Part shown: one piece after another, positions 33,396 to 41,989 of the stretch
Layout: every line of letters begins with the position of its first letter
Numbering within the stretch: the stretch's first letter is position 1
DNA from: Blautia coccoides
GTDB taxonomy: Bacteria > Bacillota > Clostridia > Lachnospirales > Lachnospiraceae
Reading direction: 5' to 3'
Assembly (NCBI RefSeq): GCF_034355335.1
Contig: NZ_CP136422.1
Location: 5,616,501-5,680,500 of the forward strand
Length of the DNA: 64,000 nucleotides
Notes under the pieces: model-generated
The model's database searches: none
What the model was told of the DNA's origin: nothing
The model's input: only the letters and a program-made list of their open reading frames with translations
Position numbers and translations under genes: made by a program

Positions 33396-34865
33396 TCAGT
33401 CACCTGAAGTGCTGTCATTTTTGTCTGTATTCTCTTTCTTGTTGTCTGTGTTCTCTTTGTTGTTGTCTGTGTTTTCTTTGCTGTTGTCTGTGTTCTCAGT
33501 CTTACTATCAGCATTTTCTGTTTCCGTATCAGTTAAACCCTTGCCCTTTACCTCTGTCTCCGCTCCATCTGAACCGGTATCTCCTGATGAGGAAAACGCC
33601 TGAGGTGACTCGTATTTGGCAGCCAGTTCCTTAATACTGTCCAGGGTAAAGGTCTCATCTGTCTCCTGATGGATTCCATGGGCCTTTGCCAGCTCTTCTG
33701 TATAATCTGAAACCTTATATACCGCACAGTTTTTCTTTTCGCTGTCATAATGCATCACAAGAGGCACCAGCTTGTAATCACTGACAGATACCTCACCTGT
33801 CTTGCCGTCTTTTTTCAGGGTAATATCTGCCATACCTCCCACAAGACCTCTCACCTGAACATCTGCGGAAACGAAATTGCCGAGAGAGCTGTAAACCAGC
33901 ATATTTTTCCCATCCTGCCTGGGCATCATGCCGTAAGACTGCAGAACATGGGGATTGCTGCAGATCACCGCGTCCACACCCTGTGCTGCCAGAAAATCTA
34001 TCCTCTGTCTTGCTGTGTCGGAAAATTCCTCTGAATACTCAGCTCCCGCGTGAAGAAATACCATGACAAAATCAGCTTCCCCTTTTGCCTTCTCCACATC
34101 CGCCTTTACCTTGTCCTCAGAATAGACATCTATCATATAGGAATCCGCCTCGGAAAATCCTGCATCCTCGTCCACGCCGTAAGTATAATTCATCACCGCG
34201 ATCTTCATGTTCTTCTTATCAATGACTTTCACACGGTTCTCTGCATCCGCCTCATCCCCGTGAATCCCCAGAAGCTGAACGTCTGCATGCTGTGTCTGCC
34301 AGAAGGCGGCAGAATTGAGTATTCCCGGCTTGCCTTTGTCAAAAGCATGGTTGGTCGCCTGTGTGACTATATCAAATCCCGCCTTTGCCAGAGCGTCACC
34401 CACCTCAAGCGGAGTTCCCATAAGCCCGCTTCCCGACACATCCTTGTGGTCATTGACCAGAGGTGTCTCCTGATTGACGGCTGCCAGGTCGGCTGCCTGG
34501 ATATCACCTGCCACCTGCGCATACAGGGCATCATAATTCCAGGTCTCCTCATTCTCTTTCCCTGCTTCAAGCAAGGCGTCCTGCAGAATATTGTCTCCCA
34601 CTGCAATGAAGTGCAGCTCACTGTCTGCCTCCTGCTTCTTTGCCTCTTCCTCAGCTTTTTTCTGCTGGGCAGCTTTGATCTCTTCTTCCTGTTTTACTTT
34701 TTTCCTGTGGTTGCTCACAGAAGCGCTCACGATCACCACCAGCAATATTAAAACGACTGTCCCTGCAAGGATCATCCTCTGTTTCATCACCTGCTGACGG
34801 CGTTTCATTTCACGGGCCTGAATCCTTTTCTTTCTCTCAATCTCTCTTTTTTCATCTTCGTTCAT
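33396..34865 (-). CDS. CapA-like (poly-gamma-glutamate synthesis) metallophosphatase-fold protein
   Basis: A 489-residue membrane-anchored protein. A basic coiled region (1-25), one membrane segment (about 27-48) and a Lys/Glu-rich coil lead to the CapA domain with VGDNIL (about residue 87), VNQETPLV, TNHAFDKG, FLHAGAEY and SNPHVLQSYG, the metal-site blocks of the PGA_cap family. The C-terminal 45 residues are a low-complexity tail with four 7-residue ENTDNxK-type repeats. The ATG at 34865 is used, since the longer frame from 34967 is not family-like. The role is probably in the cell envelope, not proven. Confidence 0.85.
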   Translation of the reverse strand: MNEDEKREIERKKRIQAREMKRRQQVMKQRMILAGTVVLILLVVIVSASVSNHRKKVKQEEEIKAAQQKKAEEEAKKQEADSELHFIAVGDNILQDALLEAGKENEETWNYDALYAQVAGDIQAADLAAVNQETPLVNDHKDVSGSGLMGTPLEVGDALAKAGFDIVTQATNHAFDKGKPGILNSAAFWQTQHADVQLLGIHGDEADAENRVKVIDKKNMKIAVMNYTYGVDEDAGFSEADSYMIDVYSEDKVKADVEKAKGEADFVMVFLHAGAEYSEEFSDTARQRIDFLAAQGVDAVICSNPHVLQSYGMMPRQDGKNMLVYSSLGNFVSADVQVRGLVGGMADITLKKDGKTGEVSVSDYKLVPLVMHYDSEKKNCAVYKVSDYTEELAKAHGIHQETDETFTLDSIKELAAKYESPQAFSSSGDTGSDGAETEVKGKGLTDTETENADSKTENTDNSKENTDNNKENTDNKKENTDKNDSTSGD

Positions 34866-35280
34866 ATATTCACCCTTTTCTGCCTGATTCGATTTAGAAA
34901 GTTCACTTTCTGCCGTTACGGATATCAGATATTTGCCAGTGTCAGTTTTATTCTGCACTATTAACAACTATTATAACAAATATTTTGTAAAACACAATTC
35001 TATTTCTATGTAAATTTATCGCAACAGCTCCGCCTTCTGCCGTCCCGCTGGTTTTTGCCTTGCAAATGCGGCACAATTCCACTATATCCACACGCCGGAC
35101 AGCATTTTTTACGGTCTCTGTACAAGTTCCTGCTGCCTCAAACCGGATAGGGAAATTGTAACAATTTATCCAATATCTGCTCTAAAACAGGCCTGAATTT
35201 CTATTTGCGCCTGTTCTCCATACGGTGTATCATACAAAACGAGACTGTTGATCTTATCTGCAAAAGTCAGAGGTACTATT
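34866..35280. other. Intergenic region between capA-like and acyltransferase genes
   Basis: 415 bp with no supported gene. It should hold the divergent promoters of both neighbours. On the minus strand TATAAT lies near 34972, with a poor -35. I see no known RNA structure or repeat. Confidence 0.5.
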
Positions 35281-36357
35281 ATGTCAACTAAAAACCGCGA
35301 CTACTTTTTCGATAATTATAAAGCCCTCCTCATTGTCCTGGTGGTAATAGGGCACTTTATAGAACCCTGCTATGACAACAATCTGTTTTTGTCGGGACTG
35401 AAATGGATGATATTTTCTTTCCACATGCCAGCATTTATTTTCATATCCGGTTACTTTTCAAAAAGAGAGATAACCTTTGGAAAGCTGGTACAGAAACTGG
35501 TCATTCCTTATTTTATCTATGAGCTTATCTATTATTTTTTATATGTTTTCATCATACACAAGGATACCGGCCTTTACTTTGCAAGACCTAAATTTTCCCT
35601 GTGGTACCTGATGGCTCTGTTTTTCTGGCGGCTGGTCACCCCTTATCTGAAAAGGATTCCGGGATATATGTTCATCGCTGTCACCGCAGGGCTGTTGGTA
35701 GGCATGACAGAGCTGGACAACTTCTTCAGTATCCCGCGTATTCTGGTATTCTTCCCCTTCTTCCTGGCAGGATACCGGTTTGAAAGGGACTGGTTTGAAA
35801 AAATAAAGAAAAATGCCGGAAAGCTGCTGGCTGTTTTTTCCATATATCTGGGCGGCTGCCTGACACTTGCCTATGCCTTTAAAGTACATCTGACACCAAA
35901 AATTTTCTACGGCAGATATTCCTATGAGGAGATGGAGACTGGATACGGAGAGGGAATCCTCATAAGGCTTGCCTGTTATGGCGTTTCTTTTCTGGCTATT
36001 TTCCTGGTAAGTACCGTGGTCTCCAGGAACCCCCGAAGCTTCTCAAAGCTCGGACAGCGTACCATGCCAATCTATCTGTTCCACGGTATTGTGTACAGTG
36101 TATTGAATGCCACACCGATCCTGGAATCCGTGTCCGAAATCTGGCAGGGCGCTCTGCTCATCGGATTTTGTCTGGCACTTACCCGGCTTCTGTCCATGGA
36201 TGGGCCTAACCGTTTTGTGACAAAGGTTTCCTCCCTCCCTGTTCCCTCCTTCTTCGGGAACGGTTCAGGAAAAAATTCAGGGCATTTTACAGGAAACTTT
36301 ACGGGGTTTGGAAAAAGGATACAAAAAAGGCTGCATTTCCGTCATCCGTATGGATGA
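35281..36357 (+). CDS. Acyltransferase family 3 membrane protein
   Basis: A 358-residue protein with about ten membrane segments, of the OafA/fucose-4-O-acetylase type. The N-terminal motif FDNYKALLIVLVVIGHF contains the family His, and FSFHMPAFIFISGYF is typical. Such enzymes O-acetylate surface sugars or peptidoglycan. The ATG at 35281, after AGAGGT, is preferred over the start at 35248. The last codons (RLHFRHPYG) lie inside the terminator hairpin. A Gly/Asn/Phe-rich tail of about 30 residues before that is unusual. Confidence 0.88.
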   Translation: MSTKNRDYFFDNYKALLIVLVVIGHFIEPCYDNNLFLSGLKWMIFSFHMPAFIFISGYFSKREITFGKLVQKLVIPYFIYELIYYFLYVFIIHKDTGLYFARPKFSLWYLMALFFWRLVTPYLKRIPGYMFIAVTAGLLVGMTELDNFFSIPRILVFFPFFLAGYRFERDWFEKIKKNAGKLLAVFSIYLGGCLTLAYAFKVHLTPKIFYGRYSYEEMETGYGEGILIRLACYGVSFLAIFLVSTVVSRNPRSFSKLGQRTMPIYLFHGIVYSVLNATPILESVSEIWQGALLIGFCLALTRLLSMDGPNRFVTKVSSLPVPSFFGNGSGKNSGHFTGNFTGFGKRIQKRLHFRHPYG

Positions 36358-36381
36358 TGGAAATGCAGCTATTTTATTTTG
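36330..36381. terminator. Bidirectional terminator overlapping the acyltransferase stop
   Basis: GCTGCATTTCC.TCATCC (from 36330) pairs with GGATGA.GGAAATGCAGC (to 36369) around a 4-nt loop. It is followed by TATTTTATTTT on the plus strand and by CTTTTTTGT on the minus strand. It contains the last codons and stop of the acyltransferase gene. Confidence 0.93.
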
Positions 36382-36391
36382 TACGGTTATT

Positions 36392-37564
36392 TCAGATCCT
36401 GCTCACTCCTGTGTCTCTGGCTGCTTTTGCCACTGCCTCGGCAACTGCCTTTGCCACACGTTTGTCAAAAGGATTCGGGATAATGTAATCCGGTGTCAGC
36501 TCTTTTTCATCAATGAGACCTGCGATTGCATACGCGGCTGCCACTTTCATTTCATCATTGATGTCTTTTGCCCTCACGTCAAGGGCACCGCGGAAGATAC
36601 CCGGGAATGCCAGAACGTTATTGATCTGGTTCGGGAAATCACTTCTGCCGGTTCCCACAACGGCTGCTCCCGCCGCCTTTGCCAGATCAGGCATGATCTC
36701 CGGTACAGGATTTGCCATAGGGAAGAGGATGGGGCTTGGAGCCATGGTCTTAACCATCTCCTCTGTCACAGTTCCCGGAGCGGAAACACCGATAAATACG
36801 TCAGCGCCTTTCAGCACGTCTGCCAAACTGCCTTTTTCCATGCCGCGGTTGCTGATCTTGGCCATCTCCTCTTTCTCGGCATTCAGGCCGCTGCGGCCCT
36901 CGTAGATGGCGCCGTTTCTGTCACACATGATGACAGTCTTCAGTCCCAGACTTACCAACAGTTTAATGATGGCAATTCCGGCTGCGCCTGCCCCTGATGT
37001 GACTACCTTGATATCCTCCAGCTTTCTGCCTGTGAGCTTTAAGGCATTGAGCATTGCCGCTGCTGTGACAACCGCTGTGCCGTGCTGGTCATCGTGGAAG
37101 ATAGGAATATCACAGCATTCTTTCAGCCTTCTCTCTATCTCAAAACAACGGGGCGCGGAGATATCCTCCAGGTTCACACCGCCAAAGCTTCCTGCCAGCA
37201 GGCGTACTGTATTTACGATCTCATCCACATCATTGCTTCTGATACATAAAGGAAATGCATCTACATCTCCGAATTCTTTAAAGAGTACACATTTTCCTTC
37301 CATAACCGGCATACCTGCCTCCGGCCCGATATCACCCAGACCCAGAACCGCACTTCCGTCGGTCACAACTGCTACCATATTATGGCGTCTTGTATACTTA
37401 TAGGATAAATCTACATCCTCGGATATTTTTAAACACGGCTCAGCTACACCGGGTGTATAAGCCACTGCCAAATCCTCCGGGGTCTCCAGCTTTGCACGGC
37501 TGATGACTTCAATTTTGCCATTCCATTCCTCATGCTGTTTTAAAGCGAATTCTTTTGCGTTCAT
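36392..37564 (-). CDS. NAD(P)-dependent malic enzyme
   Basis: A 390-residue malic enzyme of the short bacterial type, converting malate to pyruvate and CO2. The N-terminal domain has YTPGVAEPC and GDIGPEAGMPVMEGK. Metal-site residues lie in FHDDQHGTAVV. The nucleotide-binding loop is SGAGAAGIAI, and MANPVPEI and FPNQINNVLAFPGIFRGAL follow. It lacks the C-terminal phosphotransacetylase-like domain of MaeB. GAAAGGGAG precedes the ATG. It stands alone. Confidence 0.96.
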   Translation of the reverse strand: MNAKEFALKQHEEWNGKIEVISRAKLETPEDLAVAYTPGVAEPCLKISEDVDLSYKYTRRHNMVAVVTDGSAVLGLGDIGPEAGMPVMEGKCVLFKEFGDVDAFPLCIRSNDVDEIVNTVRLLAGSFGGVNLEDISAPRCFEIERRLKECCDIPIFHDDQHGTAVVTAAAMLNALKLTGRKLEDIKVVTSGAGAAGIAIIKLLVSLGLKTVIMCDRNGAIYEGRSGLNAEKEEMAKISNRGMEKGSLADVLKGADVFIGVSAPGTVTEEMVKTMAPSPILFPMANPVPEIMPDLAKAAGAAVVGTGRSDFPNQINNVLAFPGIFRGALDVRAKDINDEMKVAAAYAIAGLIDEKELTPDYIIPNPFDKRVAKAVAEAVAKAARDTGVSRI

Positions 37565-37772
37565 GATTTATCTCCCTTTCTTATGGAACCTCATGTTGTT
37601 TGCTTAAGTATGTCTTAGCTCTGCGCTCCGACAGGTGTACGGACCGCGGAAATATTTCTTCAGACATACTCTGGTACAGATGCAGCCGCTTTGTAACTAT
37701 CCGGCAGGTCTGCATGCGCTTTTATTTTAGCATAAGAAAAGCCTCGGGGCAACACGTTTCTTCCTGTCTGTT
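37565..37772. other. Intergenic region
   Basis: 208 bp without a supported gene, between the malic enzyme start and the end of the second solute-binding protein gene. It should contain the malic enzyme promoter. Confidence 0.4.
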
Positions 37773-39002
37773 TTATGTCCCGCCTGCCCTCAGGCAAAAT
37801 TCATCCAGGCTGATCTCATCCGTGATATATTTCTGGAAAAGTTCCCCTGTGGCCTTGATATCCCTCATGGGTGTTCTCCACAAAGGACGGGGTTTCAGCT
37901 CCAGCTCTTCGGCATATTTTTTCAGAATATCCAGATCCGGTATATCCAGACTGCCTTCCCTGATCACGTCAAGACGGGCGGGCAGCTTCTTCATGTGGTC
38001 TGCATAGGCAGTGCTCCCCTCGCTCCCCGCCGCATAGGACAGGAACCTCTTTGCCGCCTCCTTGTGACCGGAGGCTTTGTTGAGAACATACTGCCATGTA
38101 GCCACATTTGCAGCATTCTTTTTGAACACAGGCATAGGGGCAGCATGGATCTTGTCCTTCCCGTAAACCCCGGCCCTCAAAAAAGTATCCATGGCTCCGC
38201 TGTACATGAAGACAGCTCCGTATTTTCCCTGTATGAATTTCTGCTCCATCTGTTCATACTGATCCACCATCTGTTCTCTGGGTGTCTTATCCTCTGCTGC
38301 CATGTAGTGCAGAAATTGCAGAGCCTCTCTGGTATTATCATCCGACCAGTCCCCATAGGTCCCTCCGAACATATTGATGAACTGCGATAATTCATTATAC
38401 ACATAGCTGGTTTCCCAGGCACTTCCGTACCCATAGTTTCCGTACCCATATCTGCCGTCCAGAAGTTTTTCAAAGTCCTCCCGGTCATTTACAGAGGAGA
38501 GTCCGGCCCTGTCCAGAAACTTTTCATTTACCCAGAAAACCATAATGTCCATCATGTAGGGAACAGAATAGACTTCCCCCTCCGCCATGGCAATTTTCTC
38601 CATATAGTCCTCAGGATAACAGGAACGTATGTCCTCCGTCATCACATCATCCCCGAGAGGTTCCAGATATCCCTGATATTTAAATTCAGTGATCATCTCG
38701 TCGTTGACCGCGATCACGTCGACAGAGTCATCCCCGGATGAGAGTATAGTAGAAATCCTGGCATGCCGGTTATCCGCATGGATCGGACTGGAAAGCAGGT
38801 TGATCTTCATGTTGAGTTTTTTCTCTGCCTCCTCTATGTACTGCCTGAATTCCTCCTTGTCGGCATCTGTATGCATCAGTGTTATCTCCTCCCTGCATAC
38901 GTCCTCATCCTCAGGTATTACCTGCGCTCTGCCGTCCTTTGGACCGCATCCTCCGCATAAAATACCAACTCCCAATAAAATCCCCAATCTGTATGTTTTC
39001 AC
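37773..39002 (-). CDS. Extracellular solute-binding lipoprotein (second copy)
   Basis: A 409-residue carbohydrate-type binding protein with a lipoprotein signal (Cys19 in GILCGGCGP). It is clearly related to the binding protein at 41990-43255: shared blocks include ISTILSSGDDSVDVI, VNDEM, VMTEDIR, GYGSAWETSYVYNE and MFGGTYGDWS. The two differ enough to suggest different ligands. It is the last gene of the operon, 10 nt after the GH172 gene. Confidence 0.92.
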   Translation of the reverse strand: MKTYRLGILLGVGILCGGCGPKDGRAQVIPEDEDVCREEITLMHTDADKEEFRQYIEEAEKKLNMKINLLSSPIHADNRHARISTILSSGDDSVDVIAVNDEMITEFKYQGYLEPLGDDVMTEDIRSCYPEDYMEKIAMAEGEVYSVPYMMDIMVFWVNEKFLDRAGLSSVNDREDFEKLLDGRYGYGNYGYGSAWETSYVYNELSQFINMFGGTYGDWSDDNTREALQFLHYMAAEDKTPREQMVDQYEQMEQKFIQGKYGAVFMYSGAMDTFLRAGVYGKDKIHAAPMPVFKKNAANVATWQYVLNKASGHKEAAKRFLSYAAGSEGSTAYADHMKKLPARLDVIREGSLDIPDLDILKKYAEELELKPRPLWRTPMRDIKATGELFQKYITDEISLDEFCLRAGGT

Positions 39003-39012
39003 CTTTTACACC

Positions 39013-40122
39013 TTATCTTGGCCAGCGGTCCTCTTTTTTCATCAGAACCGGAAACGCACAGTGCGGTTCGGCCTGATACCAGTACGCAACACTGGCCACA
39101 TCATCCTGACGTTCAAACAATCCTCTGTGCCCCACACCGATCTGCTGTATTGTCACACGCAGGTCCTCCTCGAAGCAGACCGGGTCCTGAATATGCCATC
39201 TGTAAAATCCCCGCATGGGCGGGCAGTCATCATTATGGTAAAAATTGTGGACTGCTTCATCATGGGCAGAATAATAGGGATATCCCAGATACGGTGTGCA
39301 GTAATTCTGCTCCACTGTCCTGCCGTCCACCTGTTTCGCAAAGCTCCAGGAGCCGCCAAAGTAGTCCTCTGTCCCGGTGCCGCAGATTGTGGGATATTCT
39401 TCATCTCCATCCAGATAGAATTTGATCTCACCTTCCCCCCACCAGTAACGTTCCAGGGTGGTCAGCGCCATGTAAGTTCCCACATAATGTCCCTTTCCCT
39501 TCACCTGGTCCAGGATCACATAATCCTCCTGCAGTCTGGTTATTTTTTCCCGTCTCCATCTGGCATGGAAATATGCAGTGTCTTCCGGCAGCGCTTCATA
39601 CAGACAGTAGTCCACCTGGTAGAAAAACGCGGGTATAGGGTTCGCGTGCTGGTTCTCCAAGGTGATCCTGGCCTTTTTCCTAAAGGGCATCTGAAAATAG
39701 CAGTTCATTCCCCTGCTTGGCACTACCGCCATGGGAAGGGAATTGACAATACATTCCCTGCCGAATCCACAGCAGAAAAAATCTCCCAGAGGACTCTCCA
39801 CAGACGGTTCTGTCTCGTCATCCCAGTACATGCGGAGCACCAGGTCCCGAAGCACAAAACAATCCGCGTCTGTGGTCCTGTCCGCCACAGTGACCCAGAT
39901 ATGGTTGATCACACCAGGGCCTTCTATCTCCGCCAGGGTCACTGTCTCCCCGCTTGCTATGTCATGAAGGCAGGGACTACCCTTCCTGGAAGGCCCAAGA
40001 TGGCTTGCCGCCATTCCCCCCTTTCCCTTTTCTCCTGTGGGATTCTCCGCGTTAATGGCTCTGCTCTGTCCATGTCTTGCATATACCAGAGATCCCAGAC
40101 TTCCTCCTAAAAAATCATACAT
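39013..40122 (-). CDS. GH172 (DUF2961) glycoside hydrolase
   Basis: A 369-residue protein without a signal peptide, so probably cytoplasmic. The DUF2961 core is seen as IEGPGVINHIWVT, DFFCCGFG, YFQMPFRKKA, WWGEGEIKFYLDGD and GTGTEDYFGG (residues 248-257). Glu252 and the Glu residues at 230/232 are about 20 apart, comparable to the catalytic pair described for GH172. Known members cleave alpha-D-fructofuranosides, difructose dianhydrides or D-arabinofuranosides. Which of these applies cannot be told. The ATG at 40122, after GGGAGGT, is chosen over 40146. Confidence 0.9.
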   Translation of the reverse strand: MYDFLGGSLGSLVYARHGQSRAINAENPTGEKGKGGMAASHLGPSRKGSPCLHDIASGETVTLAEIEGPGVINHIWVTVADRTTDADCFVLRDLVLRMYWDDETEPSVESPLGDFFCCGFGRECIVNSLPMAVVPSRGMNCYFQMPFRKKARITLENQHANPIPAFFYQVDYCLYEALPEDTAYFHARWRREKITRLQEDYVILDQVKGKGHYVGTYMALTTLERYWWGEGEIKFYLDGDEEYPTICGTGTEDYFGGSWSFAKQVDGRTVEQNYCTPYLGYPYYSAHDEAVHNFYHNDDCPPMRGFYRWHIQDPVCFEEDLRVTIQQIGVGHRGLFERQDDVASVAYWYQAEPHCAFPVLMKKEDRWPR

Positions 40123-40182
40123 ATTCTTTACCTCCCTGGTAATCATTCAGATCTGCCGAATAACTACCCTTCTTTTTTCTGT

Positions 40183-41043
40183 TTAAGCTTTCACTCCGCC
40201 TGCCATGATCCCATCCATGATCTGTTTTTCAAATACAGCTACAAATATGATAATAGGCAGAAGGATGATCCATCCCATTGAACTTACAAGGTCCCACGGT
40301 ACTCCGTACATATTGTCCCGCAGCGGAAGCTGCACGATAGCCACGGAGAGCACCTGAATGCCGTTGGAGTAATATAACGGTGTGAAAAAGTTGTTCAGGC
40401 ATGTGATAAAATTAATGATACACACAGTTGCGATGGCTGGTTTCATAAGGGGCAGGACCACTAGAAAAAGCCTCTGGGAAAAACTGGCCCCGTCAATGGC
40501 TGCCGCCTCCTCCAGGGATACCGGTATCTCCGACACAAAATTCCGCAGGATCAGCACTGTAAAGGGGATCACTGCACTGATATAGAGAATGATCAGTCCC
40601 GGATATGTATCATACAGCCCCACTTTCCGCATGAACTCATACAGGGGTCTTGCAGTCACCACCTCAGGGATCAGCATGGTTGCAATGATGAATGCAAACG
40701 CAATGCTGACAGCTTTTGACTGAAACCGTGAGAAACCGTAGGCCGCCATAGCGCACAGCACGGTACTGACGATCAGCGTCACACCCACGATCAATACTGT
40801 ATTTCCTATTTTAGCAAGTAATCCTACATTTTCAATCAAAAATTTATAACTCTCCAGTGTGGGATGCTTCGGCAGATACTCAATCGGCGTCTGAAACAGC
40901 TCACCCGGCGGTGTGATGGAGGAAATAAAGATCCAGTACACCGGAAAGAGTATGAGGAAAGCCACAACTGCAAACAGCAGCCACCTGCCGGCTGTCACGC
41001 ATCCTCTGTAAATTCTGTATTTCTTGTTCTCTTTCATGTTCAC
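40183..41043 (-). CDS. Carbohydrate ABC transporter permease (MalG type)
   Basis: A 286-residue permease with six membrane segments and the EAA loop SLEEAAAIDGASFSQRLF, which contacts the ATPase. It pairs with the MalF-type permease directly upstream (4-nt gap). The operon has no ATPase gene, as is common in Firmicutes, where a shared MsmX-like ATPase serves several importers. Confidence 0.94.
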   Translation of the reverse strand: MNMKENKKYRIYRGCVTAGRWLLFAVVAFLILFPVYWIFISSITPPGELFQTPIEYLPKHPTLESYKFLIENVGLLAKIGNTVLIVGVTLIVSTVLCAMAAYGFSRFQSKAVSIAFAFIIATMLIPEVVTARPLYEFMRKVGLYDTYPGLIILYISAVIPFTVLILRNFVSEIPVSLEEAAAIDGASFSQRLFLVVLPLMKPAIATVCIINFITCLNNFFTPLYYSNGIQVLSVAIVQLPLRDNMYGVPWDLVSSMGWIILLPIIIFVAVFEKQIMDGIMAGGVKA

Positions 41044-41047
41044 CCTC

Positions 41048-41926
41048 CTAATCAGATAACCGGTTCATCACTTTTATGTTAAACCAGGAAAACAGCGCCA
41101 TCACAAGAAACAGCATCACTGCCAGGGTGGCTGCATATCCCACATTCAGGTTGGTAAATGCCTCCATGGTGATCCTGTAGGCGATCAGGGATGTATCCTC
41201 CCCCGGTCCGCCCGATGTCATGGCATACACCAGATCAAATGTGGTCAGCCTCCACAGGGTAAAGGGAATGCACAGCGTGATCACATTGCGCATGATCAGA
41301 GGGAGCGTGATCCTGAAAAAGCTCTGTATCCCGTTTGCCCCATCCACCTTTGCTGCCTCATAGATATCTCCGGATATGAACTGCAGGCCTGACAGTACCA
41401 GTATGGCAAAAAAGGGCAGGTCCTTCCAAAGGTCCATGGCAATGACCGCTGCCCGGGCAGACCCGGTATTGATCAGCCAGTTGAACTGAAAGTCTGACAC
41501 AAACCGGCGGATAAAATCATTTATCATACCATAGTCGTTATTGAATCCCCATTTTGCCGCCATGCCAATGACTACGGCGGGCATGGCCCAGGGGATCAGC
41601 ACAATGGTCCTCAAAAAACGGCGGCCCTTAAACTTCATGTTCAGGATAAGTGCCAGCATCACTCCCAGAACAACATGAAAAACCATGGATACCACCACGA
41701 AGATCACGGTAAAACTGATAGATGATATGATCTTCGGGTCTTTAAACACATTTACATAATTGCTCAAACCCACAAATTCATTGATCCCTGACAGTACCTT
41801 AATGTCAAACAGACTATTTTTAAGGGTTGCACCGATGGGATACAGGGTTGTAAATCCACGGATCAGAATAACCGGCAGAATCAGTATCCACGGTATCCAT
41901 TTCATTGATTTTTTACTGATGGTCAA
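41048..41926 (-). CDS. Carbohydrate ABC transporter permease (MalF type)
   Basis: A 292-residue permease with six membrane segments and the EAA loop IYEAAKVDGANGIQSFF. The start is a TTG at 41926, six bases after AGGAGG. The frame extends to another TTG at 41944, but that lies before the ribosome-binding site. It is preceded by a hairpin (41948-41978) separating it from the binding protein gene, and followed by the MalG-type permease. Confidence 0.92.
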   Translation of the reverse strand: MTISKKSMKWIPWILILPVILIRGFTTLYPIGATLKNSLFDIKVLSGINEFVGLSNYVNVFKDPKIISSISFTVIFVVVSMVFHVVLGVMLALILNMKFKGRRFLRTIVLIPWAMPAVVIGMAAKWGFNNDYGMINDFIRRFVSDFQFNWLINTGSARAAVIAMDLWKDLPFFAILVLSGLQFISGDIYEAAKVDGANGIQSFFRITLPLIMRNVITLCIPFTLWRLTTFDLVYAMTSGGPGEDTSLIAYRITMEAFTNLNVGYAATLAVMLFLVMALFSWFNIKVMNRLSD

Positions 41927-41942
41927 CTTGGTTCCTCCTCTC

Positions 41943-41978
41943 AAAAAGGCACCGCGGGGAGGTGTCCGCTGCGGTGCC
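41943..41978 (-). terminator. Attenuating hairpin between binding protein and permease genes
   Basis: On the minus strand GGCACCGC...GCGGTGCC (41948-41978) is an 8-bp stem followed by TTTTT. It lies between the binding protein stop and the permease ribosome-binding site. Partial termination here would give more binding protein than permease. Confidence 0.75.
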
Positions 41979-41989
41979 TGTGCCAGACA

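Noticed and set aside
38689..40110. 473-codon open frame antisense to the GH172 and second binding protein genes
   Set aside because: It covers two well-supported genes on the other strand and has the composition of a shadow frame.
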